Positions 27,302 to 35,617 of a DNA stretch of 64,000 nucleotides are shown one piece after another. Location of the stretch: the NCBI GenBank assembly GCA_963665185.2, contig CAXXPO010000025.1:197000-260999 (forward strand). The letters run 5' to 3'. Position 1 is the stretch's first letter. Every line of letters starts with the position of its first letter. The stretch is from G963665185 sp963665185. GTDB taxonomy: Bacteria; Desulfobacterota; Desulfovibrionia; Desulfovibrionales; Desulfovibrionaceae. The translations under genes were made by a program, and so were the position numbers. The notes beneath the pieces are model-generated. The model searched no databases and was not told the origin of the DNA. It saw only the letters and a list, made by a program, of their open reading frames with translations.

Positions 27302-28195
27302 TCTCTCCATGATTCCGGTGGGCATGAAGTAGAGCACGGCAATGAGGATGATGAAGGCGAACACGTCCTTGTACTCTCCGCCGTGAGGAATGTAGGCGGC
27401 TGCCATGATTTCCACCATGCCGATGATGAAGCCGCCCAGCATGGCCCCGGTGATGTTGCCTATTCCGCCCAGAACCGCAGCCGCGAACGCCTTGATGCCG
27501 GGAACGAAGCCCATGTCGTAGCGCACGCTGCCGTAATACAGCCCGACCATGATGCCTGCGGCCGCTGCAAGGCCGGCGCCGATGGCAAACGTCATGCTGA
27601 TGATGCGGTTGGAGTTGATGCCGACCAGCGCGGACATTGTCTTGTCCTGGGCCGTGGCACGCATGGCTTTGCCTATCCTGGTCTTGAACACCAGGGTGTT
27701 CAGCCCGAACAGCAGCCCGGCCGTAAGGGCCAGTATGAGGATCTGCATGATGGAAATGCGCATGTCGCCAATGTCTATACCGCCCTGTGTGAATTCCGTG
27801 GGATATGCCTTGTCGTATACACCCTGGGTCAGCATGAGGCCGTTTTGCAGGAATATGGACATGCCGAGTGCGGACAGCAGAACCGACAAACGAGAAGAGC
27901 TTCGTAAGGGTTTGTAAGCGACTTTTTCCACGGCCATGGCCAGCATGGCACAGTATCCCATGGTCAGGGCGAGGGCTATGGTCAGTCCCATCCAGGGGTG
28001 GGTTTCCATGAATCCGTGGGCCGCAAGGAAAGACAGGATGATAACGCCGACATAACCGCCGGCGGCAAAAAATTCACCATGTGCGAAGTTGATAAGTTGG
28101 ATGATGCCGTAGACCATGGTGTAGCCCAGGGCAATCAGTGCGTAGACTCCGCCGAGTGTGATTCCATTGACAAACTGCTGGAAGAAAAAATCCAT
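27279..28195 (-). CDS. livH: Branched-chain amino acid ABC transporter permease LivH, 3' end shifted
   Basis: About 300 residues with eight hydrophobic segments and the LivH motifs (GYTMVYGIIQLINFAHGE; KAFAAAVLGGIGN). As written, the frame runs straight on into livM to give a 546-residue fusion. Adding one base to the pair at 27307-27308 makes the message read PTGIMGENVDDTRV and stop at TAG (27281-27279), the usual LivH ending, for 305 residues. The restored stop then overlaps the livM start, the normal arrangement. So the apparent fusion is probably an artefact or mutation, not a true fused permease. Confidence 0.85.
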
Positions 28196-28219
28196 CCTGC
28201 ATTCCCCAAATTTTGAAGG

Positions 28220-28243
28220 AAGGGGCGCCGAACGGCGCCCCTT
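28220..28243 (-). promoter_or_regulatory. Intercistronic hairpin between livK and livH
   Basis: AAGGGGCGCCG-AA-CGGCGCCCCTT, an 11-bp perfect stem without a T-run. In this position it would protect or partly terminate the livK message, so that the binding protein is made in excess over the permease. Confidence 0.6.
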
Positions 28244-28255
28244 TGAAGTGCGGTT

Positions 28256-29389
28256 TTAGTAGAATTCGCCTGTGGCCGGGTTCCAGTAGTTGACGAACTG
28301 GCCGCCCTTGACGGTCTGGATGATATAGTTGGAGCCGGAGTCGCCGGTAGGCCCGAACTTGATGATCTTGGATGCGCCGGCAAATTCAATTGTGGTAAGC
28401 TGTTCCTTGATCTTTTGGGGATCTGTGGAACCTGCCTTCTTGATGGCTTGCAGCAGGGCGTACGCGCCGTCGTAGGCATATTCGGAATATGCGCCCGGGG
28501 CACCATACTGGGCGTACACGCTCATGAATTTCTTATAGGCATCCGTGCTTTTGTCCTTGTAGCCGAAGGTCAGGTACGCGCCTTCGGCGGCATCCTTGGC
28601 AATGTCGATGAGCTGGGGATGGTACACGGCGTCCTGAGCCAGGATCACGCACTTCAGCCCCATGCGGCGGGCCTGGATCAACATGAGGGCACCGGCGGAC
28701 GAGTTCTGCAGGCTCATGTAGAAGACATCGGGATTGTCCTGTTTGATCTTGGTGAGAACAGCGGAAAAGTCTTTGTCCCCCTGGTTGATATGGTCATGCG
28801 CCAGAACCTTGATTCCGTTTGCAGCACTCAGTTTTTCCACGCTGTCGGCCAGTCCCTGCGAATACGTTGTTTTGTCGTCCACGATGAATACGGACTTGGC
28901 ATGCAGCTGGTCCATCATGAATTTCAGCGCTGTCTTGGACTGGTCGTCGTCACGGCCGCAGACGCGGTACATGTAGGGCAGGCCGCGCTCTGTGACTTTT
29001 TCATTGGTGGATGCGGGGGTCAGCATGGGGATGGACTCTTCGTCCAGCACTTCGGAAGCGGGAATTGTTGCGCTGGAGCAGTAGGCTCCCACAACGCCCA
29101 CGACGCCCAGGTTGATGAGCTTGTTGGCGGCGGCAACGGCCTGGCGGGGGTCACACGCCGTGTCCTGGGGGTACAGCTCGATCTTGTCGTAGCCAGGAAT
29201 GCCGCCTTCCTTTTCAATGATTGAGATGGCGGCCCGCACGCCGTTGGCGATGTCGTTGCCGTCGGCGGCATATGGGCCGGTCAGGGGACTCATGCTGCCT
29301 ATTTTCAGCGTTTTCGCCATGGCCGAAGCGGCCAGGGCAAGGCACAGGACAAGCGCCACGGACAGCACACTCACAATACGTTTCTTCAT
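28256..29389 (-). CDS. livK: Branched-chain amino acid ABC transporter substrate-binding protein
   Basis: 377 residues. It starts with a cleavable signal peptide (Lys/Arg, hydrophobic core, ending ASAMA before KTLKIG), so it is a periplasmic protein. The type I periplasmic binding fold follows (SPLTGPYAADGNDIANGVRA; VVGAYCSSATIPASEVL). It captures leucine/isoleucine/valine or a related ligand for LivHMFG. It sits between livG and livH in the operon, an uncommon order, with a strong hairpin just downstream. Confidence 0.93.
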   Translation of the reverse strand: MKKRIVSVLSVALVLCLALAASAMAKTLKIGSMSPLTGPYAADGNDIANGVRAAISIIEKEGGIPGYDKIELYPQDTACDPRQAVAAANKLINLGVVGVVGAYCSSATIPASEVLDEESIPMLTPASTNEKVTERGLPYMYRVCGRDDDQSKTALKFMMDQLHAKSVFIVDDKTTYSQGLADSVEKLSAANGIKVLAHDHINQGDKDFSAVLTKIKQDNPDVFYMSLQNSSAGALMLIQARRMGLKCVILAQDAVYHPQLIDIAKDAAEGAYLTFGYKDKSTDAYKKFMSVYAQYGAPGAYSEYAYDGAYALLQAIKKAGSTDPQKIKEQLTTIEFAGASKIIKFGPTGDSGSNYIIQTVKGGQFVNYWNPATGEFY

Positions 29390-29416
29390 GCCACATCCTC
29401 CATGCGTTCGGTAAAT

Positions 29417-30172
29417 TTACTGGCCCAAATAGGCTTGAATGACCTGGGGGTTCCGCTGCACTTCCTCGGGGCGTCCCTGGCAGATCATTTCTCCGTGGTC
29501 CAGGACAACAACCCGGTGGCTGATGCCCATAACAACCTTCATATCATGCTCGACCATGAGAACGTTGATTCCTTTTGCACTGATGCGCCGGATGATAGCC
29601 ATGAGCTCGTTGCTTTCCGCCGGGTTGAGTCCGGCGGCTGGTTCGTCGAGCAGGATAGTCTGCGGGTTGCTGCCCAATGCACGGGCAATCTCAAGACGGC
29701 GCTGCAATCCGTAGGGAAGATTTTTGGCAACCGTATCGGCCATGTCGTCCATGTCCACGAAGTTCAATGCGGACATGGCCCTTTCCCGGATACGCTCCTC
29801 CTCGCGTTTTTGCGAGGGCAGGCGCAGGACTGCGCCGAAAACACCTGCCTTATTGCGACAGTGTTGGGCCACCATGACGTTTTCCAATGCGGTCATGGCG
29901 GTGAACAACCGGATGTTCTGGAATGTTCTGGCAATACCGGCCGCCAGGATCTGGTGGGGGCGCAATCCGGTGAGTGTGGTGTCGTCGTATTGGACCGATC
30001 CGGACGCAACCTTGTAGACCCCGGTGATGACATTGAAGACCGTGGTTTTTCCGGCGCCGTTGGGACCGATGAGAGCCAGGATTTCGCCTGATTGCAACTT
30101 GAACGATACATTGGAGAGAGCCTGCAATCCGCCGAAGTTGACGCAGACATCAGATAATTTCAGGTGTGCCAT
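29417..30172 (-). CDS. livG: Branched-chain amino acid ABC transporter ATP-binding protein LivG
   Basis: 251 residues, the second ATPase of the importer. Walker A is GPNGAGKT (36-43), the family ending PEEVQRNPQVIQAYLG is present, and the Walker B region is ILLDEPAAGLNP. The signature motif reads LPYGLQRRLEIARAL, the usual LivG form. It is first in the operon G-K-H-M-F. The ATG has no visible ribosome binding site and the predicted transcription start lies only about 4 bases upstream, so the message may be leaderless. Confidence 0.94.
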   Translation of the reverse strand: MAHLKLSDVCVNFGGLQALSNVSFKLQSGEILALIGPNGAGKTTVFNVITGVYKVASGSVQYDDTTLTGLRPHQILAAGIARTFQNIRLFTAMTALENVMVAQHCRNKAGVFGAVLRLPSQKREEERIRERAMSALNFVDMDDMADTVAKNLPYGLQRRLEIARALGSNPQTILLDEPAAGLNPAESNELMAIIRRISAKGINVLMVEHDMKVVMGISHRVVVLDHGEMICQGRPEEVQRNPQVIQAYLGQ

Positions 30173-30182
30173 GGGGTAGAGT

Positions 30183-30210
30183 TATATACCAAAAAAACGT
30201 GTAAGATCAA
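30183..30210 (-). promoter_or_regulatory. Predicted promoter of the liv operon
   Basis: On the minus strand TTGATC (30210-30205), a 16-base spacer, and TATATA (30188-30183). Confidence 0.55.
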
Positions 30211-30644
30211 CTCGGTTTTTTCTATATTTCACAATTTTCGCAATGATATATTTTTCAGGCAGACTTTGCAGTTCTTTTAGGGACAATCTTGGGAAAGTCT
30301 TGCGACATGCATGTTTCTAAAGGTTTGCAACCTGATATTTTGCAATAGCGTGTATTTGTCTTTATATATAATATTTGTAAGGTGTTACTGGACATGAAAA
30401 GACGTGGACGTACATGCATTCCGCCCCGCAATATGCGCCAGGGCACAATGTTTTTTCGTGCATGTAGTAACCTGGGCAGCAGAGATTTGCCGCCATGCAT
30501 GGGGGTGCAGCGGACATGGGACAAGGCAAGCCGACATGAGGAGGGATTGCTTTTATGTTTGCTGCCGCATCCCCTTACAACGGAGGACACCATGGTAAAG
30601 GGGTGCGGCAAATATACACAAAGGTTGGACAGCGGGCTGCAGCT
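30211..30644. other. AT-rich intergenic region, no convincing gene
   Basis: Holds a plus-strand promoter-like pair (TTGCAA 30340-30345, 17 bases, TATATA 30363-30368) and a stem-loop in which GCCGCA near 30563 pairs with TGCGGC near 30608. A plus-strand ATG at 30592 has GGAGG in front of it and opens 53 codons to 30753, but runs antisense into the TPR gene; coding is doubtful. Confidence 0.45.
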
Positions 30645-31013
30645 TTACATTTCAGACTGTGTAGAGGGTGCGATGATCCCGAATGGTGAGACGACCCGTC
30701 GCCCTGTATGTTGGGGGGGCAGTTCGCTCAGGTTGGTGTGGAGCACCTTGTAGAAACGGTTGTCCGTCCCCACTTTGAGGGCTGTCAGACGCATGGCCTT
30801 GTCCAGCTGCCTCCGTGCGAGGTCGTGCCTGCCTGCTCCACCCAGGACGAGCGCGATGTTGTTGCGGATTTTGGCTTCATACATGGGGGCTCCTGCCTGA
30901 AGGGATTCCCGCAGGGCCAAGGCCAACAGTGTGAGCGCAGCCTTGTGTTCACCTTGTCCGGACAGGCGCATGCCCAGGCGGTTGAGCATCTGCAGGGTTT
31001 TGGCTCGGCACAT
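30645..31013 (-). CDS. Small TPR-like protein
   Basis: 122 residues. About two to three tetratricopeptide-like helices cover residues 3-85 (LGMRLSGQGEHKAALTLLA; IRNNIALVLGGAGRHDLARR), with a polar unordered tail. Such proteins bind other proteins, but no partner can be named. GGAGG just before the ATG makes the start firm. The promoter upstream overlaps a perfect Fur-like palindrome, which suggests iron or peroxide control. It follows the qmo operon, separated by the qmoD terminator and by its own promoter. Confidence 0.75.
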   Translation of the reverse strand: MCRAKTLQMLNRLGMRLSGQGEHKAALTLLALALRESLQAGAPMYEAKIRNNIALVLGGAGRHDLARRQLDKAMRLTALKVGTDNRFYKVLHTNLSELPPQHTGRRVVSPFGIIAPSTQSEM

Positions 31014-31142
31014 AAAACTCCTCCTGATCTTGATCGTGTATCGGTACTGTTACCTTCTCCTGTTTTCATGAAAAGTCAGGAGGGCAATCAGAGACATTGC
31101 GGCATGAAATAGCCGCCCGGCGTTTGTCATCTTATTTTGTGT

Positions 31143-31171
31143 ATAATAATGATATTGAAATTCAATTTCAA
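31143..31171 (-). promoter_or_regulatory. Promoter with an overlapping Fur-like box, for the TPR gene
   Basis: On the minus strand TTGAAA (31171-31166), 17 bases, and TATTAT (31148-31143). The -35 element is the left part of a perfect 17-bp palindrome, TTGAAATTCAATTTCAA (31155-31171). It differs from the Fur box reported for Desulfovibrio (wTGAAAATnATTTTCAw) at two symmetric positions. Confidence 0.55.
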
Positions 31172-31282
31172 GATAAAAATAGCTTTCAAATACATTGATT
31201 TTTTACATTGGCGCAGAGGATTTTTTATGGGGGCGGTGCGGCTGCCGGAATAGGGAAAAAGTCGAAAGGAAAAAGTTGGCAA

Positions 31283-31315
31283 AAAGCCCCGGACGGCATT
31301 GCCGTCCGGGGCTTT
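31283..31315 (-). terminator. Terminator of the qmo operon
   Basis: A perfect 16-bp stem (31283-31298 with 31300-31315) built around CCCCGGACGGC, with extra T residues after it on the minus strand. Confidence 0.85.
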
Positions 31316-31335
31316 GGATGTCGGGATAAGCCGAT

Positions 31336-32025
31336 CTACCAGGCGCCGTCGCTGAAGGGGTCGGACCCGAAACCGAAGTCGGCTTCGGGTTCACCGCCGG
31401 CAGCGGGAGCACCGGCGCCGGGAGTGGCAGGAGCGCCGCCTTCGCCCGTGGGAGCGGCCTGCAGGATGGCGATGATGCTGGATTTGACCTTGTCGATCTC
31501 ACCGGCGAGTTCGGTGACCTTGCTGTTCAGTTCGGTAACCTTTTCCTCGGCGGCAATGATGACTTTTTCACCCGCGCCCTTGCCGGAGGCTTCCAGGGCT
31601 TCGTATTTGCCCTTGTAGTCGGCCATGGACTTCGCCGTTTCAGCCAGTTTGCCGGTGGCTTCGGCCAGTTTGGCTTCCAGGTCGGTGATCTTGGCGCTTT
31701 GTTCGGTAATGGTGGTGTGGTATTCCGCCAATTTGGCGAATATGCCGTCCACTTCGCCCAATACCGGGGCAGGCAGCTCCAGAACGGACACGGAATCGCC
31801 GGACGCAGCCAGCTCGCCGCTCTTCATCTTGGCCAGTTCGGGGTGCTGCTCGTAGATCCAGGCTTTGGCCAGGGCTGCGGCAAAAGGTTCGAACTCATCG
31901 TTGATGTCTTTCTTGGTCATGAAGGACAGCAGGTCAACGATGTTGGCTTTCTGGGCATCTGCACCCTCACCTTTGATGTAGGAGACAAAGGTGCTCATGG
32001 GGAACGTTTTTCTCGCTTCAGCCAT
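31336..32025 (-). CDS. qmoD: QmoD, conserved protein of the Qmo operon
   Basis: 229 residues, soluble, no signal peptide. An N-terminal helical domain is followed by a coiled coil (about 100-185, heptad-like Ala/Glu/Lys) and a Gly/Ala/Pro-rich linker before an acidic aromatic tail (ADFGFGSDPFSDGAW). The position directly after qmoC matches the small conserved fourth gene of the Desulfovibrio qmo operon. Its role is not established; the sticky tail suggests contact with another protein of the sulfate pathway (inference). It ends the operon, with a strong terminator just downstream. Confidence 0.8.
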   Translation of the reverse strand: MAEARKTFPMSTFVSYIKGEGADAQKANIVDLLSFMTKKDINDEFEPFAAALAKAWIYEQHPELAKMKSGELAASGDSVSVLELPAPVLGEVDGIFAKLAEYHTTITEQSAKITDLEAKLAEATGKLAETAKSMADYKGKYEALEASGKGAGEKVIIAAEEKVTELNSKVTELAGEIDKVKSSIIAILQAAPTGEGGAPATPGAGAPAAGGEPEADFGFGSDPFSDGAW

Positions 32026-32048
32026 GATGGTTTCCTCCCTAAAGGATT

Positions 32049-33308
32049 TTACAGGATAAATATTTTTTCTTCTTTGGCTGCCATGGGAACGCGTCCGACA
32101 TAGCGGGCGTAAACCAGAGCGGCCGTCCTATACACCAGATGCCCGAGCTTGGACCAGGGCAGGTATCCGATGAGCATCCAGACCGAAACCAGGTGGATGT
32201 AGTACATGGGATACGCCAGCCCGGCCACATTGGCCCAGCGCAGCAATTCGCAGAAAAGGCCGCTCAGGCCGACAACCCAGATGACGCCCAGCAGGTACCA
32301 GTCGTAAAAGCTGGAACCGTGCTTGGTTTCGTCCTGGGACAGACGGCGCTTGGTCAGCATGGTCAGGCCGTAGATGAGCAGAATGGCGCCCACGTTGGCA
32401 AGAATCTTGACCGGATTGAGCAGCGACATCGGGGTGTGTCCGATGGGAGCCAGGAAGGGGATTATCTTCCCGCCCCAATGGGCCACGGCCACGATGGAGG
32501 TCACGATGAGCAGGGCGACAAAGCCGAAGAACAGGGTCAAGTGGCCCTTGAACTTTTGTTCGTCGCCTTCACTTTCATAGCCGCAGTCTTTCCACTTGCG
32601 GTGGGTGATGATCTCATCCTTGACCACGTCGATGATGCACTGGACGATGCTGGGCTTTTCTTTCTTTTCCCCGCCGATGACCAGTGTCCTGGGCATGTCC
32701 TTGAAGGATTCGATCTGCTTGCGCACACCCTTGTAAAACGACCAGGCCACAAAGAGGGCGGTCAGGCCGAAGATGGGGTCGATGGTGAAGTCGCCCGGGA
32801 ACAGGCCGCCGTAAATGACGTGTCCGCCTTCCGCTGCAACCTGGTAGCCGTGTCCGGCTTCTTCAAAGTAGGGGAAGAAGGAGCCGAGAATACTGCCGCG
32901 GATCATCCAGACGACCATCCAGATCACGGCGGGAATGGCGATGAGCATGTGCAGATATTTGCTGGAGCTCATCCATTTGCCGATGACGGAGGGTTCCACC
33001 AGGTTGCGATACGCCATATTGCGCAGCGCGGCCAGCAGATCGCCGGGTTTTGCGCCGCGGGGGCACAGGTCGGAACAGGTGCCGCAGTTGTGGCACAGCC
33101 AGATGTCGATGTCGTTGACCAGCTTGTCTTTCAGCCCCCACTGTGCCCAGATCATCTCCTTGCGGGGATACGGGTTGTCAGCGGGCGAAAGAGGGCAGGC
33201 AACGCTGCAAGTAGCGCATTGGTAGCACTTCTTGAGTGTTTCGCCGCCCACGGCCTGCAAGTCTTTGATAAATTGCAGGTCAGGCTGGATGCGTACGGGA
33301 TTCGTCAT
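32049..33308 (-). CDS. qmoC: Quinone-interacting membrane-bound oxidoreductase, subunit QmoC
   Basis: 419 residues. It is the membrane anchor of Qmo. An N-terminal HdrC-like part carries two [4Fe-4S] clusters (Cys28, 31, 34, 38 and Cys72, 75, 78, 82). The C-terminal half is a heme b membrane domain of the NarI/HdrE kind with about six helices and several His residues. It should take electrons from the quinol pool and pass them to QmoAB for AprBA. It lies between qmoB and qmoD with short gaps. Confidence 0.95.
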   Translation of the reverse strand: MTNPVRIQPDLQFIKDLQAVGGETLKKCYQCATCSVACPLSPADNPYPRKEMIWAQWGLKDKLVNDIDIWLCHNCGTCSDLCPRGAKPGDLLAALRNMAYRNLVEPSVIGKWMSSSKYLHMLIAIPAVIWMVVWMIRGSILGSFFPYFEEAGHGYQVAAEGGHVIYGGLFPGDFTIDPIFGLTALFVAWSFYKGVRKQIESFKDMPRTLVIGGEKKEKPSIVQCIIDVVKDEIITHRKWKDCGYESEGDEQKFKGHLTLFFGFVALLIVTSIVAVAHWGGKIIPFLAPIGHTPMSLLNPVKILANVGAILLIYGLTMLTKRRLSQDETKHGSSFYDWYLLGVIWVVGLSGLFCELLRWANVAGLAYPMYYIHLVSVWMLIGYLPWSKLGHLVYRTAALVYARYVGRVPMAAKEEKIFIL

Positions 33309-33322
33309 GATGCCAATCCTCC

Positions 33323-35611
33323 TTAATAGCCCTTGAACGGGTTAGGCCCGATCTTCAAAATCTCGTCCATGAACGCATCGATCATTTCCGGGATTTTGTC
33401 GTATTCGTCAATGGCCACCTGTTCCTGGCGAACGCGTTCAGGCTCCACGCCCAGGCGCTTCAGGGACTCGGCAACGTTTTCCATACGCCGGTTGCACAGT
33501 TCGGAACCCTTGACGAAGTGGCATTGGTAGTCGTCGCCGTATTTGCAGCCCAGGAGCATGACACCGTCAGTGCCCTTGGACATGGCGTCGGCAATCCAGA
33601 TGGTATTGACCGAGCCCAGGCAGCGGACAGGAATGACGCGAACATAAGGGCTCCAGTGCTTGCCACGCATGGCGGCCATATCCAGAGCGGGGTAGGCGTC
33701 GTTTTCACAGGCCAGGATGATGGCCCGGGGACCGCCTTCCTCGATTTTGGGCGGGATTTCCACCTGCTTGATCATGGAGCCGATCATGTCGACAGTGTAG
33801 TTGTCGAAGCTGATGACGCGTTCGGGGCATGCTCCCATGCACGTGCCGCAACGGCGGCAGCGGGTTGGGTTGGGCATGGGAGTTCCCTTGGGATCGTCGT
33901 CCAGCGCGCCGAACGGACATTCTTCCGTGCAGCGTTTGCATTGGGTGCAGCGTACGAAGTTGAAGATCGGGAAGGATTTGTCGCCCGAACGGGGGTGCAC
34001 CGACACGCCGTGGTTCAGCGAGGTGATGCACTGCACGGCCTTGAGCACGGCGCCTGCCGCGTCTTCGCGGGCAGTGGCCATGGTCATGGGCTGTCGGACG
34101 CAGCCGGCGGCGTAGATGCCGGTGCGGCGCGTTTCGTAGGGAAAACAGATATAGTTGGAATCGGCAAAACCGTCGAACATGTTCAGGTCGGGGAATGCCG
34201 GGCCCTGGCGGTATTCCAGGTTGATGACCGGATCATGCGCAGTGGTCGGCACCATGCCAGTGGGCAGGACGACCATGTCCACCTTGAGTTCGATCAGTTC
34301 GCCCAGCAGGGTGTTGCGTGCGATGACCAGCAGGCCGCCGTCGCCGTCTTCCTTGATACCCACGATCTGTCCCTTGGTCAGCATGACGCCGGGTTTGTCC
34401 TGGGCAGCCTTGTAGTACTGCTCGTTCATGCCCGGAACCATCATGTGATCATAGAAGACATAGCTCATGGCGTTTGCGTCGGAATCGGCCACGTAGCCGG
34501 ACTGCTTGAGCGCGACCAGGCTGTTCAGTTCGGAAGAGTAGGCCAGATGCTTGCACGTCTCCAGATTTTTGAAGACAAAGACTTCCTCTTCTTCCTCTTC
34601 CTTTTTTTTCTCTTCTTCAGGCGCTTCGGCTTCGGCGGCGGCTTTTGCTGCTTCTTCCTCAAGCCCCTTGGCCACGCAGACGCTCACGTCCACGATGAAG
34701 GCTACCGAGGTGGCCTTCTTGCCGTCGGAAGGACGCTTGATGCTGCCCTCCTTGGCCATGGCCTCCAGCTCGCGGGATGTGATCACATTCTTGAACGCGC
34801 CGTATCCCAGCGGTTCGAGATATTCGGTGTTCATGGGATCCCAACCCGTGGCGAGGACGACCGCTCCGATGGCGATGGTTTCGCCGCCCACGGTGGCCTG
34901 GTACGAGCCTGGAGCTCCGACCAGTTTTTCAAGGGTCACGCCGGTCTTGACGGTGATGGCCTTGTTGTTCCGCACGCTTTGGGCAAGCTGTTCGATTCCG
35001 GTGTCCACATTTTGGGTATAGGGAGCGCCGAGGGGGAAACTCTTGGCCATGGCTCTGGCCTTGCCCCCCAGTTCGGCGTCCTTTTCCACGAGAACAACGT
35101 CATGGCCCACGGAGGCTGCGTTCAGGGCTGCGTTCAGGCCGGTCCAACCGCCGCCGAGAACCAGAATGGTCTTGGTTCCGTCCGGCAGCTCGGGGTTGGG
35201 GATGTTCATCTTGGTGAGCTTGGTGACGCCCATCTTGATGTAATCCTGGGCCATAAGGCGCAGTTCTTCCGGTGCCTCGCTGCCTGCCTCGGGCTGGGAG
35301 CCGTCGGGGTTCTTGTACCCCATGACCACCTGTTCGCGCATGTTCACGCGTTCCAGCAGGATGTTTTCAAAATTGAAGATGTCCCAATCCATGCGCGGGG
35401 AGGAAGCGACAACGCAGACTGCGTCAATCTCCCCGGCGTCAATGTCTGCCTGGATCAGGTTCCGGCCTTCTTCGCTGGTCAGACGCGGATGCGTTTTGAC
35501 CACCGGTGTGACGGTGCCGAAATTGTTCCTGGTGAACTCGGCCAGTTGTTCAGCGCTGAGAACCTGACCGACGCTCGATTCATCGATATAAACACCGATT
35601 TTTTCGGGCAT
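33323..35611 (-). CDS. qmoB: Quinone-interacting membrane-bound oxidoreductase, subunit QmoB
   Basis: 762 residues, a cytoplasmic HdrA-like flavoprotein. An N-terminal part is followed by an FAD-binding motif (ILVLGGGWTGLNAA), then two ferredoxin-type cluster sites (CTQCKRCTEECP; CRRCGTCMGACP) and an MvhD-like C-terminal domain with the CEND, RCLG and GCKYGDDYQCH cysteine sites. An unusual low-complexity Glu/Lys insertion lies mid-protein (about 325-345; EEEKKKEEEEEEV). It pairs with QmoA, whose stop is 6 bases away. It carries electrons from QmoC towards AprBA. Confidence 0.95.
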   Translation of the reverse strand: MPEKIGVYIDESSVGQVLSAEQLAEFTRNNFGTVTPVVKTHPRLTSEEGRNLIQADIDAGEIDAVCVVASSPRMDWDIFNFENILLERVNMREQVVMGYKNPDGSQPEAGSEAPEELRLMAQDYIKMGVTKLTKMNIPNPELPDGTKTILVLGGGWTGLNAALNAASVGHDVVLVEKDAELGGKARAMAKSFPLGAPYTQNVDTGIEQLAQSVRNNKAITVKTGVTLEKLVGAPGSYQATVGGETIAIGAVVLATGWDPMNTEYLEPLGYGAFKNVITSRELEAMAKEGSIKRPSDGKKATSVAFIVDVSVCVAKGLEEEAAKAAAEAEAPEEEKKKEEEEEEVFVFKNLETCKHLAYSSELNSLVALKQSGYVADSDANAMSYVFYDHMMVPGMNEQYYKAAQDKPGVMLTKGQIVGIKEDGDGGLLVIARNTLLGELIELKVDMVVLPTGMVPTTAHDPVINLEYRQGPAFPDLNMFDGFADSNYICFPYETRRTGIYAAGCVRQPMTMATAREDAAGAVLKAVQCITSLNHGVSVHPRSGDKSFPIFNFVRCTQCKRCTEECPFGALDDDPKGTPMPNPTRCRRCGTCMGACPERVISFDNYTVDMIGSMIKQVEIPPKIEEGGPRAIILACENDAYPALDMAAMRGKHWSPYVRVIPVRCLGSVNTIWIADAMSKGTDGVMLLGCKYGDDYQCHFVKGSELCNRRMENVAESLKRLGVEPERVRQEQVAIDEYDKIPEMIDAFMDEILKIGPNPFKGY

Positions 35612-35617
35612 TTTGGT

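Noticed and set aside
26555..28195. A fused LivH-LivM permease of 546 residues
   Set aside because: The end of the frame is out of register with LivM, and one base restores a normal LivH stop; the fusion is explained better by frameshifts.
30592..30753. A 53-codon plus-strand frame with GGAGG before its ATG
   Set aside because: It runs antisense into the TPR gene, shows no recognisable motif and has an unusual amino-acid mix; not enough to call.
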